A stretch of 64,000 nt of DNA, taken from positions 2,790,001 to 2,854,000 of the forward strand of contig JAQOTA010000054.1 in NCBI GenBank assembly GCA_029532415.1, read 5' to 3'. The notes under the pieces were generated by a model that was given only the letters and a program-made list of their open reading frames with translations, was not told the origin of the DNA and ran no database searches. Positions within the stretch are counted from its first letter, which is position 1; each line of letters opens with the position of its first letter. A program made the position numbers and the translations under genes. The stretch comes from Marasmius tenuissimus (taxonomy: Eukaryota > Basidiomycota > Agaricomycetes > Agaricales > Marasmiaceae). Below are positions 1-10,317 of the stretch, in pieces.

Positions 1-861
1 TTGGCCTGCAGGATCCACGTTATTGTCCTGGTGGTCACTGTCACTGCTACCCCAATCACTTCCTTCATCATCACTACCCCATCCATATATCTCCTCCATA
101 CACCTATCTGCCCATGCTGCACCAATATCCCCACCTAGTAATGAGAGGAAAAGCGCTTGTTGGTCCACTACAGTGGGGTACCTGTCTTCATTCAGTGCAA
201 GGTAGTTTCTGAATTTATTGACAAATCTGTTGGTCTTGACACGGTCCCCTTCCCAATTCTCAGGCTTAACACCTCTCTCACTGGGAAAGGAGGTACGGGC
301 AGCCTTATCCGACCCTGCTCCCAGGTTGATTGATGATTCTGGTCGGGATGATGGACGATTGTGGGTGGGATTGGTAGTAGCTGGTTGATTGGGAGATGTT
401 TCGTGTTCTGACATGTTGGTTGATGGTGAGGACTCGGATTTTGGTTGAGGAATTGGTCTAAGGGGAACAGGACTAATATGTTCTTCTTTAATAGTTGGTG
501 ACGTACGGGTTTGCTCTGGAGAAATGAAGACGTGTAACTCTCTCTCCTCAGCAGCTGTCAACCAACGGTTCTCTGCTTGTGTTTCTCCAACAATATACCA
601 GCCGTGTTGTCCGTTTGAGGTAGGCTGATCTAGCCAGTCAACTTCTTGCCGGACGTTGGCAAGTACTGCAAAAAGTCTCTCTCCGTCTCCGGGTTCAATT
701 CGATGTGGTAAAGGAAAAGGGCGGGGATACTGAGGTTCTGGTCTTGGTTCTGGGCTAGGTGCTCTTGCAGTTTCTCGAGGTCCTCGTTGCCAGGAGGGTG
801 AAGCAATGTTGGGCAATGAGATTATTCGATGAGGATGAAGGAAAGAGCACGAGCTTGGAGA
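1..861 (-). pseudogene. Gag-like frame of a Ty3/gypsy-type retroelement (partial, runs off window)
   Basis: The minus strand is open without a stop from 861 to base 1 and continues outside the window. Its first half is Pro/Glu-rich. The second half (about 330 to 60) has a segment with Asn-Trp-Glu-Gly-Asp followed by a helix-like stretch rich in Phe, Leu and Asn (KFRNYLALNEDRYPTVVDQQ) and then LSLLGGDIGAAWADR. This is the usual look of a Ty3/gypsy Gag (retrotransposon gag domain), which coats the element's RNA. An Asp/Ser-rich acidic tail follows. There is no clear start codon at the 5' end; an internal ATG lies at 414. Protease and polymerase, if present, lie beyond the window edge. It could also be a domesticated gag gene. 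The assignment rests on pattern recognition only. Confidence 0.5.
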
Positions 862-1280
862 TCAGGATATAGAAGACGACCAGAAAGTGTGAAAAATAAG
901 TTGGAAACAAAGGTGAATTCTCTTTCAGGGATAATAGCAGGAATACGTTGTGCAAGAGTGGGTAAAGGGGTGTCAAAGAGTTGAGTAATGCAAAGGGGGC
1001 CTTGGTATAGGATAATGGTGATAGAGGGATCTGTGAATTCAAAGACCCTCACTAGTGGGTACTGATTGTGGAAAGTGGAGTCTTCACCTGAGGTCCACAC
1101 TGCACGGTGTGTATTAACCCAGCAATTGTTATATCTCTCAGGACTCCGGAGTATTCTGTGACCAAGTTCTTCACGGTTTAAGGTTCTGCTAAAGGATGGG
1201 GCAATCCCTGGGTAGGGGTATGCGTTGATATGTGCCAGTGTGCCAACAAGGTGGGGTGAGAGTAAAAGGAGCTTGTCCAA
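822..1280 (-). CDS. Unidentified 152-aa ORF upstream of the gag-like frame
   Basis: An ATG-started frame on the minus strand ends at 822 and overlaps the downstream gag-like frame by 40 nt in a -1 relation. The protein is Pro/Thr/Leu-rich with no motif I recognise. Its position suggests that it is the 5' part of the same retroelement open frame, separated by a frameshift mutation, a recoding site or an intron. No classical slippery heptamer is visible in the overlap. I do not know its function. Confidence 0.35.
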   Translation of the reverse strand: MDKLLLLSPHLVGTLAHINAYPYPGIAPSFSRTLNREELGHRILRSPERYNNCWVNTHRAVWTSGEDSTFHNQYPLVRVFEFTDPSITIILYQGPLCITQLFDTPLPTLAQRIPAIIPEREFTFVSNLFFTLSGRLLYPDLQARALSFILIE

Positions 1281-1905
1281 GTGTCATGAATGGCCTCTGT
1301 GAAGAAACCTCTCAAGCCACCTGAACTCACTCAGAGATAAGACTGGTTGATAGAAAAGTAAAAGAGTAGATTGAGCAGCCAAAAGCTCAACCCAGCACAA
1401 GTGCTACAAGCGGTGGGGAGACAAAGTGGACAAGCTGGGAAACTACCTACAGAGACCATGAGTATATATGAGAATATGCATCACAAGGAATGAATGAAAT
1501 GATGAGAACTGTCAAAAGTATCCATGAGAGAAAAGCGGGGAAGTCAAACCAAACATGTATAGTTGTAACCAATGGTAAGGTATGAGAAAGAGATCAAAAG
1601 ATGATTGTTCCATGATGAAAGACCAAAATAACTGATATGGCTCAATAAGTAAATGAGGATGACAGGTGCCAATGCTATGTCGATGGGAGAATTGATTGGA
1701 ATAACTCTGGTGATGGTAAATGGCAAGATCCGGGGAAGTAGGGCCGGCACCGGGGTGGACAGGACAAAAGAATAGTGGCAGTTTGTGACAGCTCATCATT
1801 GAAACTGACAGGGTGAGACATGCGGCATGGCAACAAGATGTATTTTGTCAGTGGAACATGTGAGTACCCATTCATGCTCGTCTGAGTTCTCATTCATGAT
1901 TGTTT
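1281..1905. other. Stretch without a recognised gene
   Basis: The short frames here are out of phase with each other and carry no motif. The position upstream of the gag-like frames fits the leader or LTR of that element, but no TG...CA boundary or primer-binding site was found, so this is only positional inference. Confidence 0.3.
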
Positions 1906-1909
1906 CTCT

Positions 1910-2249
1910 AGCGAGCTTTTTGGATGTGCCTCTGGCCGTGGTCACCATCGAGGTTCTGACGATGACGGGGCAATGCCAGGTGAAGGAGCAGCTATCGCTG
2001 CTCTCTTGAACCGGGCCTCCTCACCAGATGAGGATGAGGAGGAGGAGGAGGAGGACAACGACAATGACGATGACTTTTTTTCAGCCAAGTGAGCTCTCGA
2101 CGGAGAGGACGACGACGACGACCTGTACTACGACCCCGACGGCACCCCTCATAGACGACCTCGCAAGGATGGCGCCGACAACGACCACAGCGGGGAACGC
2201 CCTCGCAAGCGAGCTCGCACGGCTAACGACAGTAATACAGACGCTTAGT
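1910..2249 (+). pseudogene. Charged C-terminal exon of an unidentified gene
   Basis: After a pyrimidine-rich acceptor-like site (tttctctag) ending near 1909, one frame reads through Gly/Ser/Asp-rich sequence, then a run of Asp and Glu (2028-2075), an in-frame TGA near 2090, and continues in the same frame with a second Asp run and a basic Lys/Arg cluster (RPRKRAR), ending at a TAG near 2249. An acidic run next to a basic nuclear-localisation-like patch is typical of tails of nuclear proteins such as chromatin or transcription factors. The coherent frame on both sides of the TGA supports a decayed coding exon. A donor-like gtgagc overlaps the TGA, so an intron cannot be excluded. The gene cannot be named. 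Confidence 0.35.
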
Positions 2250-2616
2250 ATCTTCTCTCTTTTCCTTCTTTTCTTGTACTTTCTATTCGCTGCTCCTCGT
2301 TTGTGCTCGCTGCTCCCCTTTCCTTTCCCGTTCTTTCTGATGCTTGTTGCTTCCCGCTGTACCATTTGCTCCATGTGTATTTTTACTACTGTATTGCTCA
2401 CCGCCAATCCACTGCTTTTTTTTGGACACCCTACCCAGTGTGCTCATGTCATCGTATGAGGCGTGTGAGATTAACGGGCTACAGGAACATCCTAATCATT
2501 TTCATTGCTAACGTTTACTACCGAGCGTCTGCTTGTAACATATACACTGCGAGATCCACACAGTTCATGCAGCCTCCTGAGGACCGCCGCGTTCACGTTA
2601 CGATATGTACACTTTG

Positions 2617-2870
2617 AGGCTCAGAGTGTTCAGGATCTCTGTAGAGGTCGTGAACGCTCATGAACACTGGGAACCTCGTGGCGCTCGTATACATGCCAAG
2701 GCTCATAGTGTTCATGAGATACGTAGAGGTCATGATCGCTCATGAGCACTCCGAGCCTCATGGCGGTCATGAGCACTGCGAGGCTCGCAGGCCTCACGAT
2801 GGCACACAAGAAAAGAGGTGTCCCGTATTCACTTGTGAGCGGCCCCGAGGCTCACACTGCTCATGAGTGA
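2617..2870. repeat. 82-bp tandem repeat, two full copies plus degenerate third
   Basis: Copies start with aggctca or aggctcg at 2617, 2699 and 2781, giving an exact 82-bp period. The first two copies are clearly alike along their length (GTAGAGGTC, TGA.CGCTCATGA.CACT and CCTC.TGGCG recur). The third diverges after about 10 bp, with similar sequence again near 2834. Each copy is rich in inverted gctcatgagc and tgttcatga words. The block lies just left of the inverted array unit. No gene is seen between 2250 and 2617. Confidence 0.7.
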
Positions 2871-3245
2871 TCAGGGCGTTTATGAGCGGTCATATTCTAT
2901 CGACATTTGTTCTGGTGTGGTCTTAGCTGAGCAGCGAGAAGGTACCCGGTAGTATGCATGCCGACCGGCCCGGGTCCCGGACACAGGACGCGTCGGTGGG
3001 GTTGTAGTCGGCCAATTTTATTTGTTTTCTTGTTTTCAATGCGACCACCAGAGTCTTCTCCTTGCAATTCAAACCAGACTCTATATTCCAACTGAACGTT
3101 CACAAGCAAATCTCATCTAGGTCGAACGTCTATACACCGCCAGAAATGCTCATAACCGTCGAACCGTCGACCTCTCTTTCCAAACCGAAAACTGTCATAC
3201 ATAGTATACACTCCATTTCTACAGGTTGAACGCGACTGAATGGCT

Positions 3246-3829
3246 CTACAACTTGCTCTTTCCTCCAAATTGGGACTCTAATATGGTAACACCAGCACCC
3301 ACGGCCGAAGTCGATGACACACTTCCGGTAACAGTCTTGATTAGGTCTGCGTAGTTGGTTCCCCTCCACTACAGAACGAAAGAGCTGTTAGTGAAAGAGA
3401 AAACGAGGGAAAAAAGAAAGAGAACGAACCCTTTGATCGGTAAGTACATCACATCCCAACTCTCTCTTCCTCTGAATGAGCGTAACATACGCTTTCATTC
3501 CAGTGTTGGCGAACTCTTTTGCGAACAGGTCCGAGTATCCGCTTGAATGGAGACCACCGAGCGAAACAGATCAGCACGCAAAGGAAGAAAGCGCTCGATT
3601 GAACGCACCGTGATGAATTGCAAGAAAAAGCCAAGCTTGGCCAATTCTCAGATATACTTCTCCATATCATCCTCATTCAACCCAGCTGTATCCCAGTTGA
3701 ACGACGGGCTGAGGTTGTACGCCAACCATTGTCCGGGATGTACAGTATGAACACCAGCTGCGAGCTCCTTCGCCTGAGCCAAGATAGGCTTCTTCGTCTC
3801 CATCCACAACAAATTAGCGTACGGTCCAC
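3246..3829 (-). pseudogene. Isocitrate lyase C-terminal fragment (inverted unit)
   Basis: Isocitrate lyase splits isocitrate into succinate and glyoxylate in the glyoxylate cycle. The minus strand encodes a segment near the C-terminus with [16 protein letters not shown], the Asn-Leu-Ser-Pro-Ser-Phe-Asn-Trp motif and NEDDMEKY. It then reaches a TGA where sister copies have Trp (KYVWELGKL). After degraded intron-containing sequence comes the last exon, ending in [12 protein letters not shown] and a TAG at 3246. The N-terminal two thirds, including the catalytic cysteine region, are missing. The fragment abuts the kinase pseudogene directly at about 3830. It cannot make an enzyme. Confidence 0.85.
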
Positions 3830-5475
3830 ATGCATACCTCTAAACTCGGTCTCCGAGTCATCGAAATCTCGCGTGCCTTCAACGTAACTATAGCTTTCTC
3901 AACGATACCTTCTCGGACCGCATAGTGGAGAGGTTGCAGAATGACCCGGATGACGTGCTATCGAATAGTGGTTGACGTGGTTTTTGTTTTGAGAAAGGGG
4001 GAAATGAGCAGGATACATCCACACCTCTCTCACGAGTCGCCCCAGCCATCGCCGTAGCCGCCCAGTCCTATGGTATCGCGGCAAACCAGAAGCAGGTCTT
4101 CCAGTGGCTTCAACCGACGCACGCCGTGACCAAAGCGTTGGGCGAGTTGAACGCTGCAGGATATCAACATCTCTGAGGATTCCCTGACATGCGATGGACC
4201 CAAAGCGAGACTGCCCACAATACGCCTTCCCAGCATTTGGCCCGATGAAGAAAACGAAGAGAATCAAATCAATCCCACCGTGCATGTCACACAGGCCATA
4301 GATCAAGATGTAGGTCGTAGCATCTCGTGTGATTCCGTGCTCTGGTCCCCTTTTGTTAGGACGAGGAGATTTTGCTCATCATAGCCAACAATGTTCGACG
4401 ATCCAACTAGGTCGTTCATGGGTTTATCGCGGACCCAGCGGTCCAAAGGTTTTTCTCTCGATTGCATAGAGCTATTCAATGCACCTTCGACTATCATAAA
4501 GTACAAAGGTTTTTGTTTTATCCTACCTGATATTTAGAGGGCTAACTAGAGATTTAGGAATCTCCACCGCTCATCAAATTCTTATTGGCCATCATGCTCA
4601 GGAATCGTGAACAGCTTGGTTGGGATCTGACAGTAACCGGGCTCGGAAGCCTTCAGAGGAGGAAAGCTCAAATTCCATCGTTTGCAGGTATAGGATCGAC
4701 CAAAGAAAGGACCACCATCGGAAATCCAATCTTCAAACTCTCGACGCAAGCTTGGAAGGTCAAAGACAGCTAGATCTACGAGGAAGGCTGGGCAGAGCTT
4801 GACGAGAAGAAGGAAGGAGGCAGCTCTACCACCCATGTTAGTCTGGGGGACGTCAAACGTTCTTGCCACTATGAGTGAGGACGGCACTCTTCTCTCCCGA
4901 CACTGTGAACAAACCCACAACCTTACCCGGGCCTTCAGCTGCAGCTCATCAGACGCTACTCGGATCGACAGCTAGCGCTCGTGTTCCGATACACGTTCGC
5001 TACCTCTTCATGGAGGTCGGCTGACATTGAAGTTCATCGAGCCCATTGGCCCGTCACCGTGGTTCGCTCATTTTATCGTATAGTATATCTTATACATCGC
5101 CACTTTGTAGAACTGAGGGTTTTACGGCCGTTGAATATGTACAACGCACATATCTATCTTCCCCTCAGTCTTTCTGATGATCTCTGTATCAAGCTTGTCG
5201 CCGTATGCGCAAGCTTGGCGGGGAAATAGTTCGACTATTGTACGGTATTCAGTCACCATCACGATGTGGAGTCCATCACATGGTTATATCTATGGTTTCT
5301 CTACCATCACTTTCCTCTGTCTATCCACGAAAATCGACCGCCAGAACATTGGACGAAGGCACAAAGACTCCACTCGAAAGGACAGGATGACCTTCCAGTA
5401 GCTAGGGCATCGAGCAGCGAGATGATAAATCGGTTATGGGGGGGCCGAATGAACCCTTCCGCGACTCTGTGAAAA
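3830..5475 (+). pseudogene. FunK1-type protein kinase pseudogene (inverted unit)
   Basis: This is a remnant of the fungal-specific protein kinase family expanded in basidiomycetes (FunK1; Pfam Pkinase_fungal). Pieces occur in order in shifting frames. The N-terminal part contains AAQSYGIAANQKQVFQWLQ and TKALGELNAAGYQHL (4050-4180). The middle part has REQLGWDLTVT and TIGNPIFKLSTQAWKVKD (4590-4770). The C-lobe has VESITWLYLWFLYHHFPLSI and the HENRPPEHWTKAQ motif (5267-5360). The segment that should hold the HRD catalytic loop is absent: sequence jumps from the 'DIEVHRAHWP' region near 5030 to the C-lobe. Stops and frameshifts are frequent. It cannot be an active kinase. Confidence 0.8.
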
Positions 5476-5479
5476 CCTC

Positions 5480-5752
5480 TGAGGACAACCCCTACTGATG
5501 TAGCCACTTTCGCTCTTTTGGGGGTTTACAAACTGCGTATCAGATTCTCGAGGAAATTTCTTGGGAGCAGTAGCAACGTCAGGCAGTCTTCCGCGGTGTA
5601 GATCGGATAACAATGGCTTGAGGACATCGACGCGTGGTACCAGCTCTACTACATGTAGCTTGTCCGTCCAGCTTACACCCTCTCTGTCGCGTGGTCCTTA
5701 TTATCATAGCCAAAGGAAATGATACATAAATAACGGGAACTCCGGATAGAGG
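5480..5752 (-). other. Inverted 3' flank of a membrane-gene copy
   Basis: The reverse complement matches the flank after the other membrane-gene copies, for example 19540-19690 (ataaggaccacgcgacagag). No gene is present. It stops at the LTR. Confidence 0.75.
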
Positions 5753-6270
5753 TGATGAGCCAGCATAGTTAAAGTGCACAGTGGGTATAACGAAGTAAAC
5801 CTCACATGGGTAATACACAGAGTGTTCTTGTAGTCTTGAGATGCTTGAGAAGAGGTGATAATCGAGTAGATTGTCCTAAGGCTTAAGGCCTTTTGTCCAG
5901 TCTTTTATACATAAGTTTCTGGTACATGTAATGAGTATTACACTAACTGAAACTACTACTAGAAGTAGGTATTCGGCCCTAAAGGCGTAAAAGACATTAG
6001 TACTGTGTAAGTACTTCTACCATGAATGGTAGTATGCTTGGTGAGCATAGTTGTGTTTGCCTCATGTATTGGAGGCTCTACTTATGCTATTGGATAGCGA
6101 CTGTCTATAGTGTCATATATGATGAAACTAAATATACGTAGTAAGATACGTAGACAGAGACGTAGTACTTGCATGAGGACGCAAGTGTTCTAGAGGCGTA
6201 GCTCTATAAATAGTGTGACGCGTAAATAACACGTCAACAGTGTATCACATGATATCCATCATGTTCAACA
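5753..6270 (-). mobile_element. Solo LTR of the copia element, reverse orientation
   Basis: This 518-bp sequence is the reverse complement of the 520-bp LTRs at 25335 and 38726, with a few differences (for example a shifted atatatgatgaaactaaatat stretch near 6117). It runs from TGATGAGCCAGC to GTTCAACA. The 5 bases on the left (agagg) and right (tcatg) differ, so there is no target duplication. To the left lies an inverted unit; to the right lies the middle of a membrane gene in forward orientation. Confidence 0.93.
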
Positions 6271-6590
6271 TCATGCTCAACTATCGCGACTTTCCCGGTC
6301 ATACCATGGACCATCATCTCTGGACCGTTTTGGCGCTTTTGATAACCGCTGTGCCAGTGGGAAGTCCAATCTTGCTCGTCGTAGCATCTGAAGACCTCTT
6401 GGTGGATAATTGGTTTATAGCCCTAGTAGTATACTGGATTCTGGGCCCAGCCGCAGTCCTATCCCTCGTGTTATATCCGATAGCTCGTATCGCGCTGATG
6501 GTGCTAGCGGCTAAGCAATTGACAGACCTTCCGCCTTCCGCGTTGCAGCAAGTCAAATGGACGACCTTAATCCCACATTTTGGTGTCTGA
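6271..6590 (+). pseudogene. Membrane-protein family, 3' remnant (copy A)
   Basis: Directly after the solo LTR the frame enters the family at IMLNYRDFPGH, continues through the DHHLWTV transmembrane segment and LYPIARIALMVLAAKQLTDL, and ends in WTTLIPHFGV with a stop at 6588-6590. Exons 1 and 2 and most of exon 3 are missing, apparently removed by the LTR-associated rearrangement. The surviving part has no internal stop, so the loss seems recent or the end is still exchanged with intact copies. It has no start of its own; a transcript might begin in the LTR but would be antisense to it. Confidence 0.85.
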
Positions 6591-7000
6591 ACATTAGTGT
6601 TAGGCTACGTGGATGCTACCAAGTACCTATCTATCATCCTACCACTGCAACTAGTATCTATATGTACGGTACTGTAGTTATACCGATCCGGCCTGTTAGT
6701 GTTGGGGTCAAATCCTTATGTACCATTTGCTAGGTTTTGACGTCGAGTCGATTGAAAGATTGTTGCTGGCCGTTAGTTTACTTGCGACGCGTTATCCTGC
6801 CTGTAATCGAAATTCCCTCTATTCGTACATTATTCAGTTTGGCTATGGTATCAAGGACTACGTGACAGAGAGGGTGAAAGAATGGGCAAGTTATATATTG
6901 TGTAGTGGAGCTGGTGCCACGCATCAATGGCCTCTAATCATCATCATCCGATCTACCCCGCGGGAGACTGCCTGTTGTTGCTACTGCTCCTAACGAAGCT
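6591..7000 (+). other. Conserved 3' flank of membrane gene
   Basis: This non-coding flank shares words with the flanks of all other copies (ccaagtacctatctatc, tgtaccatttgctaggtt, gagtcgattg...agattgttgctggcc). It separates the membrane gene from the convergent kinase pseudogene. No gene is seen. Confidence 0.7.
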
Positions 7001-9050
7001 CTTCAAGAACCTGGTACACATTTCTTAAACCCCAGAAGAGCGAAAGTGGCTACACCAGTAGGGGCTTTCCTCATAGGTTTTCGCAGAGTCGCGGAAGGGT
7101 TCATTCAGCCCCATGTACATACCCACAACCAATTTACCATCTCGCTGCTCGATGCTTTAGCTACTGGAAAGTCATCCTGTTCTTTCGAGTAGAGTCCTCG
7201 TGCCTTCGTCCAAAGGTCAGGCGGTCGATTTTCATGGATAGACAGGGGAAAGCGATGATAGAGAAAACATAGGTATAACCATACGACGGACTCTACATCG
7301 TGATAGTGATTGAACACCGTACAATAGTCGAACTATCTCCCCGTCGAGCTTGCGCATACGGCGACAAGATTGATACTGGGATCATCAGCAAGAACCTGAG
7401 GGGGAGATAGATATGTGCACAACGGCCGTAAAACCCTCAGTTCCCCACAAAGTGGCGACGTATAAGATATGTATGATGAAATGAGCGAGCCACAGTGACG
7501 GGCCAATGGGCTTGATGAACTTCGACGTCAGCTGACCTCCATGAAGAGGTAGCAGGTGTACTTTCTTCGTCGATGAGACTGGTGTATCGGAACGCGAGCT
7601 ATCGGCCCGAGTAGCATCTGAGCTGCAGCTGAAGGTCCGGGTGAGGTTGTGGGTTTGTTCATGGCGTCAGGAAAAAAGAGTGCGGTCCTGACCTGACCAA
7701 TCGTTACAGCCCAGTCCTCCGCTAACAGCACCAAGAACGCTTTGATGTCCCCCGCACTAGTAACATAGGTGGTAGGACTGCCTCCTCCGTATTGAGCTCT
7801 GCCCAACCTTCCTAGTAGATCTAGCCGCCTTTGACCTTGAGCGCAAGCTCAGACCCGTCTTTACCGACCTCTTTGAACATCCAAGCTTGTGTCGAGAGCT
7901 TGAAATTTGAATATTGGATTTCCGACGGTGGTCCTTTGGTCGATTCTATGCTCGCAAACGACAGAAGTCGAGTGATCCTCCTCTGAACTTCCTGCCTGAA
8001 GGCTTCTCGAGCCGGGTTACCGTCAAATCCCAACCGAACTGTTCACGATTCCTGAAATGATGGCCTGCAATGAGAATTCGATGAACGGTCGTGGTTCCTG
8101 ATTCTCCAGTCAGCCCTCCGAATATTGGGTAGGATAAATCAAAAACCTTTGTACTTTGTGATGGTCGAAGGTGTATTGAGTAACTATGCAGTCGAGGGAG
8201 ATGCCTCTGAATCTTTGGGATCACGATGAGCCCATGAATGACCTAGTTGGATCGTCGAACATTGTTGGCTATGACGAGCAATATCTCCTCGTTCTAAGAA
8301 AAGGGAATTAGAGCATGTAAGCACACGAGATGCTGCGACCTACATCCTGATCTATGGCCTGTGTAGCGCGAAACTTGATTTCGCCCAACACAGGGATGGC
8401 GTGAGATGTACGGGAGGTTTGATTCAAATCTCTTTGTTTTCTTCATTGGGCCGAGTAATGGGAGGGTGTATTGTGGGGAGTCTCGCCTTGGGTCTATTGC
8501 ATGTTGGGGAACCCTCGGGGATGTTGATATCCTGCAGCGTTCAACTTGCCCAACACTTTGACCAAGGCAGAGGTCAGTTGAAGCCACTGGAAGACCTGCT
8601 TCTGGTTTGCCGCGATACCATAAGACTGGGCGACTATTGTGATGGTTGAGGAGACTTTGAGAGCGATATGGATAGATTGTGCCTTCCCCCCTTTTCCTCA
8701 AAACGAAAATCGCTCTGGCCACTGTCTGCACGCTGTCTGAGTCATTCCGCAGTTTCTCCACTATCCAGTTTCCCAGCCTGTCGTTGAGAAAGCTCAATTT
8801 TCGTTGGGTGAAGTCGGCGTGCGAGGTTTCGATGATAGGGATATTGATTTTGGCAGTATGGCATTCCGGAAGGATAATTTCCTTAAAGTTGTTGTACATC
8901 GAGTTTGGCCTGGCCCTGATTTCCACAAATTCGGCGTTGATTGGATGAAGTACGGATGGAGGGGTTGGTGAGGCAAGTTCCGGGGAGGACAAACTGTCGT
9001 CTGTTCCAGAAGAGGCGTGATAGCATTTTGTTTCTTGCGGCGCCATCAAT
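7000..9050 (-). pseudogene. FunK1-type protein kinase pseudogene
   Basis: Read leftwards, the pseudogene begins near 9049 with the family N-terminus (SLSSPELASPTPPS, IETSHADFTQRKLSFLNDRLGNWIVEKLRNDS). The middle follows (FRNREQFGWDLTVTRLEKPS at about 8060), then SAGDIKAFLVLLAEDWAVTIGQVRTA (7560-7750), then the C-lobe VESVVWLYLCFLYHRFPLSI with HENRPPDLWTKARG (7110-7310). Frames change several times. The catalytic-loop region is missing by the same deletion seen in most other copies: after the FMEVS motif near 7535 the sequence goes straight to the region following the loop. It is convergent with membrane copy A. Confidence 0.8.
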
Positions 9051-9780
9051 GTCAGACACTTTGATCATGGTGGATGTTGGCTGAGCTTACTGAAAAAGGT
9101 TTACCACCGCCTCGTCGCAATACCATAGGAATAGGCGGCTACGGTGATGGATGGGGCGACCCGTGAGAGAGATGTGGATGTATCCTGCTTGTTCCCCCTT
9201 TCTCAAAACAAAAACCGCGCCAACCACTATTCGATAGCACGTCATCGGACTCATCCCATCTGCAACCTCTCCACTATGCGGTCCACGAAGGTATCGTTGA
9301 GAAAGCTGTAGTTATGTTGAAGGAGAGCGAGATTTCGATGACTCGGATACTGAGATTGGAGGTGTCTTCTGCAAGTATGGTTTGGAATCGGTGTGGGCCG
9401 AGTGAAGAGTTTAGGCGACCTGCCTGGCCCTGAGTTCTATGAAATCCAGCGGCGGATGGAGAAGCTGATGAGGTTTCCAGGTAAGGACAACTAGAGAAGG
9501 GTATCGAAGTCTTGCGACCCAAGAAGTGCCGTCACTGCTGCGTCAAAAAAGCCCATTACTATTCCTGAAGATGATGCGTACGGGGTAGTGAGTGAGGAAC
9601 GTTGTGGAATTTCTTGAAATATGGTGGTGGGTGCGGAACGACAAACTCTTTTTGCCGCCGGCATCCACATCTTTCTTGTTCGATACACCTGGACCCAAAC
9701 GACCACGGACAATCTCATTTGTTTGTGTTAAGGAAGCAAAATAATGGAGGACGCGACAACAGCTACGCTCTCAACGTGTG
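9051..9780 (-). pseudogene. Second copy of the kinase 5' end
   Basis: A second, more decayed copy of the FunK1 N-terminal region lies directly upstream of the first. It contains FQTILAEDTSNLSIRVIEIS, the LSNSGWRGF(C)FEKGG region and the acid-poor leader ending in AAKRVCRSAPTTIF. Alignable words with the first copy (IRVIEIS/INIPIIETS, GWRGFxFxKGG/ARAIFVLRKRGEG) show that this is a partial tandem duplication. The same two-copy layout occurs at 49.0-50.3 and 56.5-57.9 kb, so it predates unit amplification. Confidence 0.65.
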
Positions 9781-10315
9781 TGGACCAGAAAGACTCAGAA
9801 ACGGAGGCCTTAGCTACGGATGATGGCTCCGGTAGGTGATCATGATCATATAGTACCGTGTTCTGTGTTGCAGTTATCGCGTATCAACCGTGATTCTTCA
9901 TGTTCTCAAACTAGATGAATAAAGCAGTGATGATTGGGTCTGTGCCGCTAAATAACTATACAAGGAGCGAAATCGATGTTTATTGGTGAGCCTGAATCGG
10001 CTGTGATCTCGAGTGATACCGTGACTCTCGTGCAGTGAATGTAGTTCTGCAGGCTTTGGTACTCGTATCCGATGATTCAGAAAGGCAAGGAAGGTTTAAG
10101 TAAGGCTATTGTGCGTCAAGTGGATGGTTTAGACAGCCAACCTTACCCTGAGATCTGCGAATTTGGTGTGGCTCTCTTTCGATCTGCCGAATAGGCTGCA
10201 TGTCGAGATGAATTACTATCGTCATTCTAAAACTGTCCTGAACGAATTCATGACCAACTCTTCCACGGCCGCAAACAATTGAGCTTGCCGGCACCCCTTA
10301 TATCGACTACCTTCC
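9781..10315. other. Spacer between kinase and isocitrate lyase remnants
   Basis: No convincing gene. It is closely matched by 50400-50900 and more weakly by 58020-58530. A short frame on the minus strand (10106-10294) is kept in both close copies but ends up as a shadow with no motif. Confidence 0.6.
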
Positions 10316-10317
10316 TC

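Larger units (their letters stand above)
2880..5752 (-). repeat. Array unit in inverted orientation
   Basis: Read on the minus strand, this segment has the flank downstream of a membrane gene, then a FunK1 pseudogene, then an isocitrate lyase fragment and its 3' flank. That is the same order and sequence as units at 47.3-52.4 and 54.8-59.5 kb in forward orientation. The right edge stops abruptly at the solo LTR at 5753. The left edge is fuzzy near 2880. Confidence 0.8.

Noticed and set aside
2617..2870. CRISPR-like array
   Set aside because: The 82-bp units are direct tandem repeats without unique spacers, in a eukaryotic context.
4030..4306. Minus-strand frames over the kinase pseudogene at 4.0-4.3 kb (and similar ones at 8401-8649, 49014-49268 and 56591-56842)
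   Set aside because: They are antisense to the recognisable FunK1 N-terminal segment and recur only because the DNA is duplicated.
5589..5818. Minus-strand frame spanning the solo LTR edge (and its look-alike at 25789-25974)
   Set aside because: They translate LTR end sequence and differ after the LTR boundary; no protein is implied.
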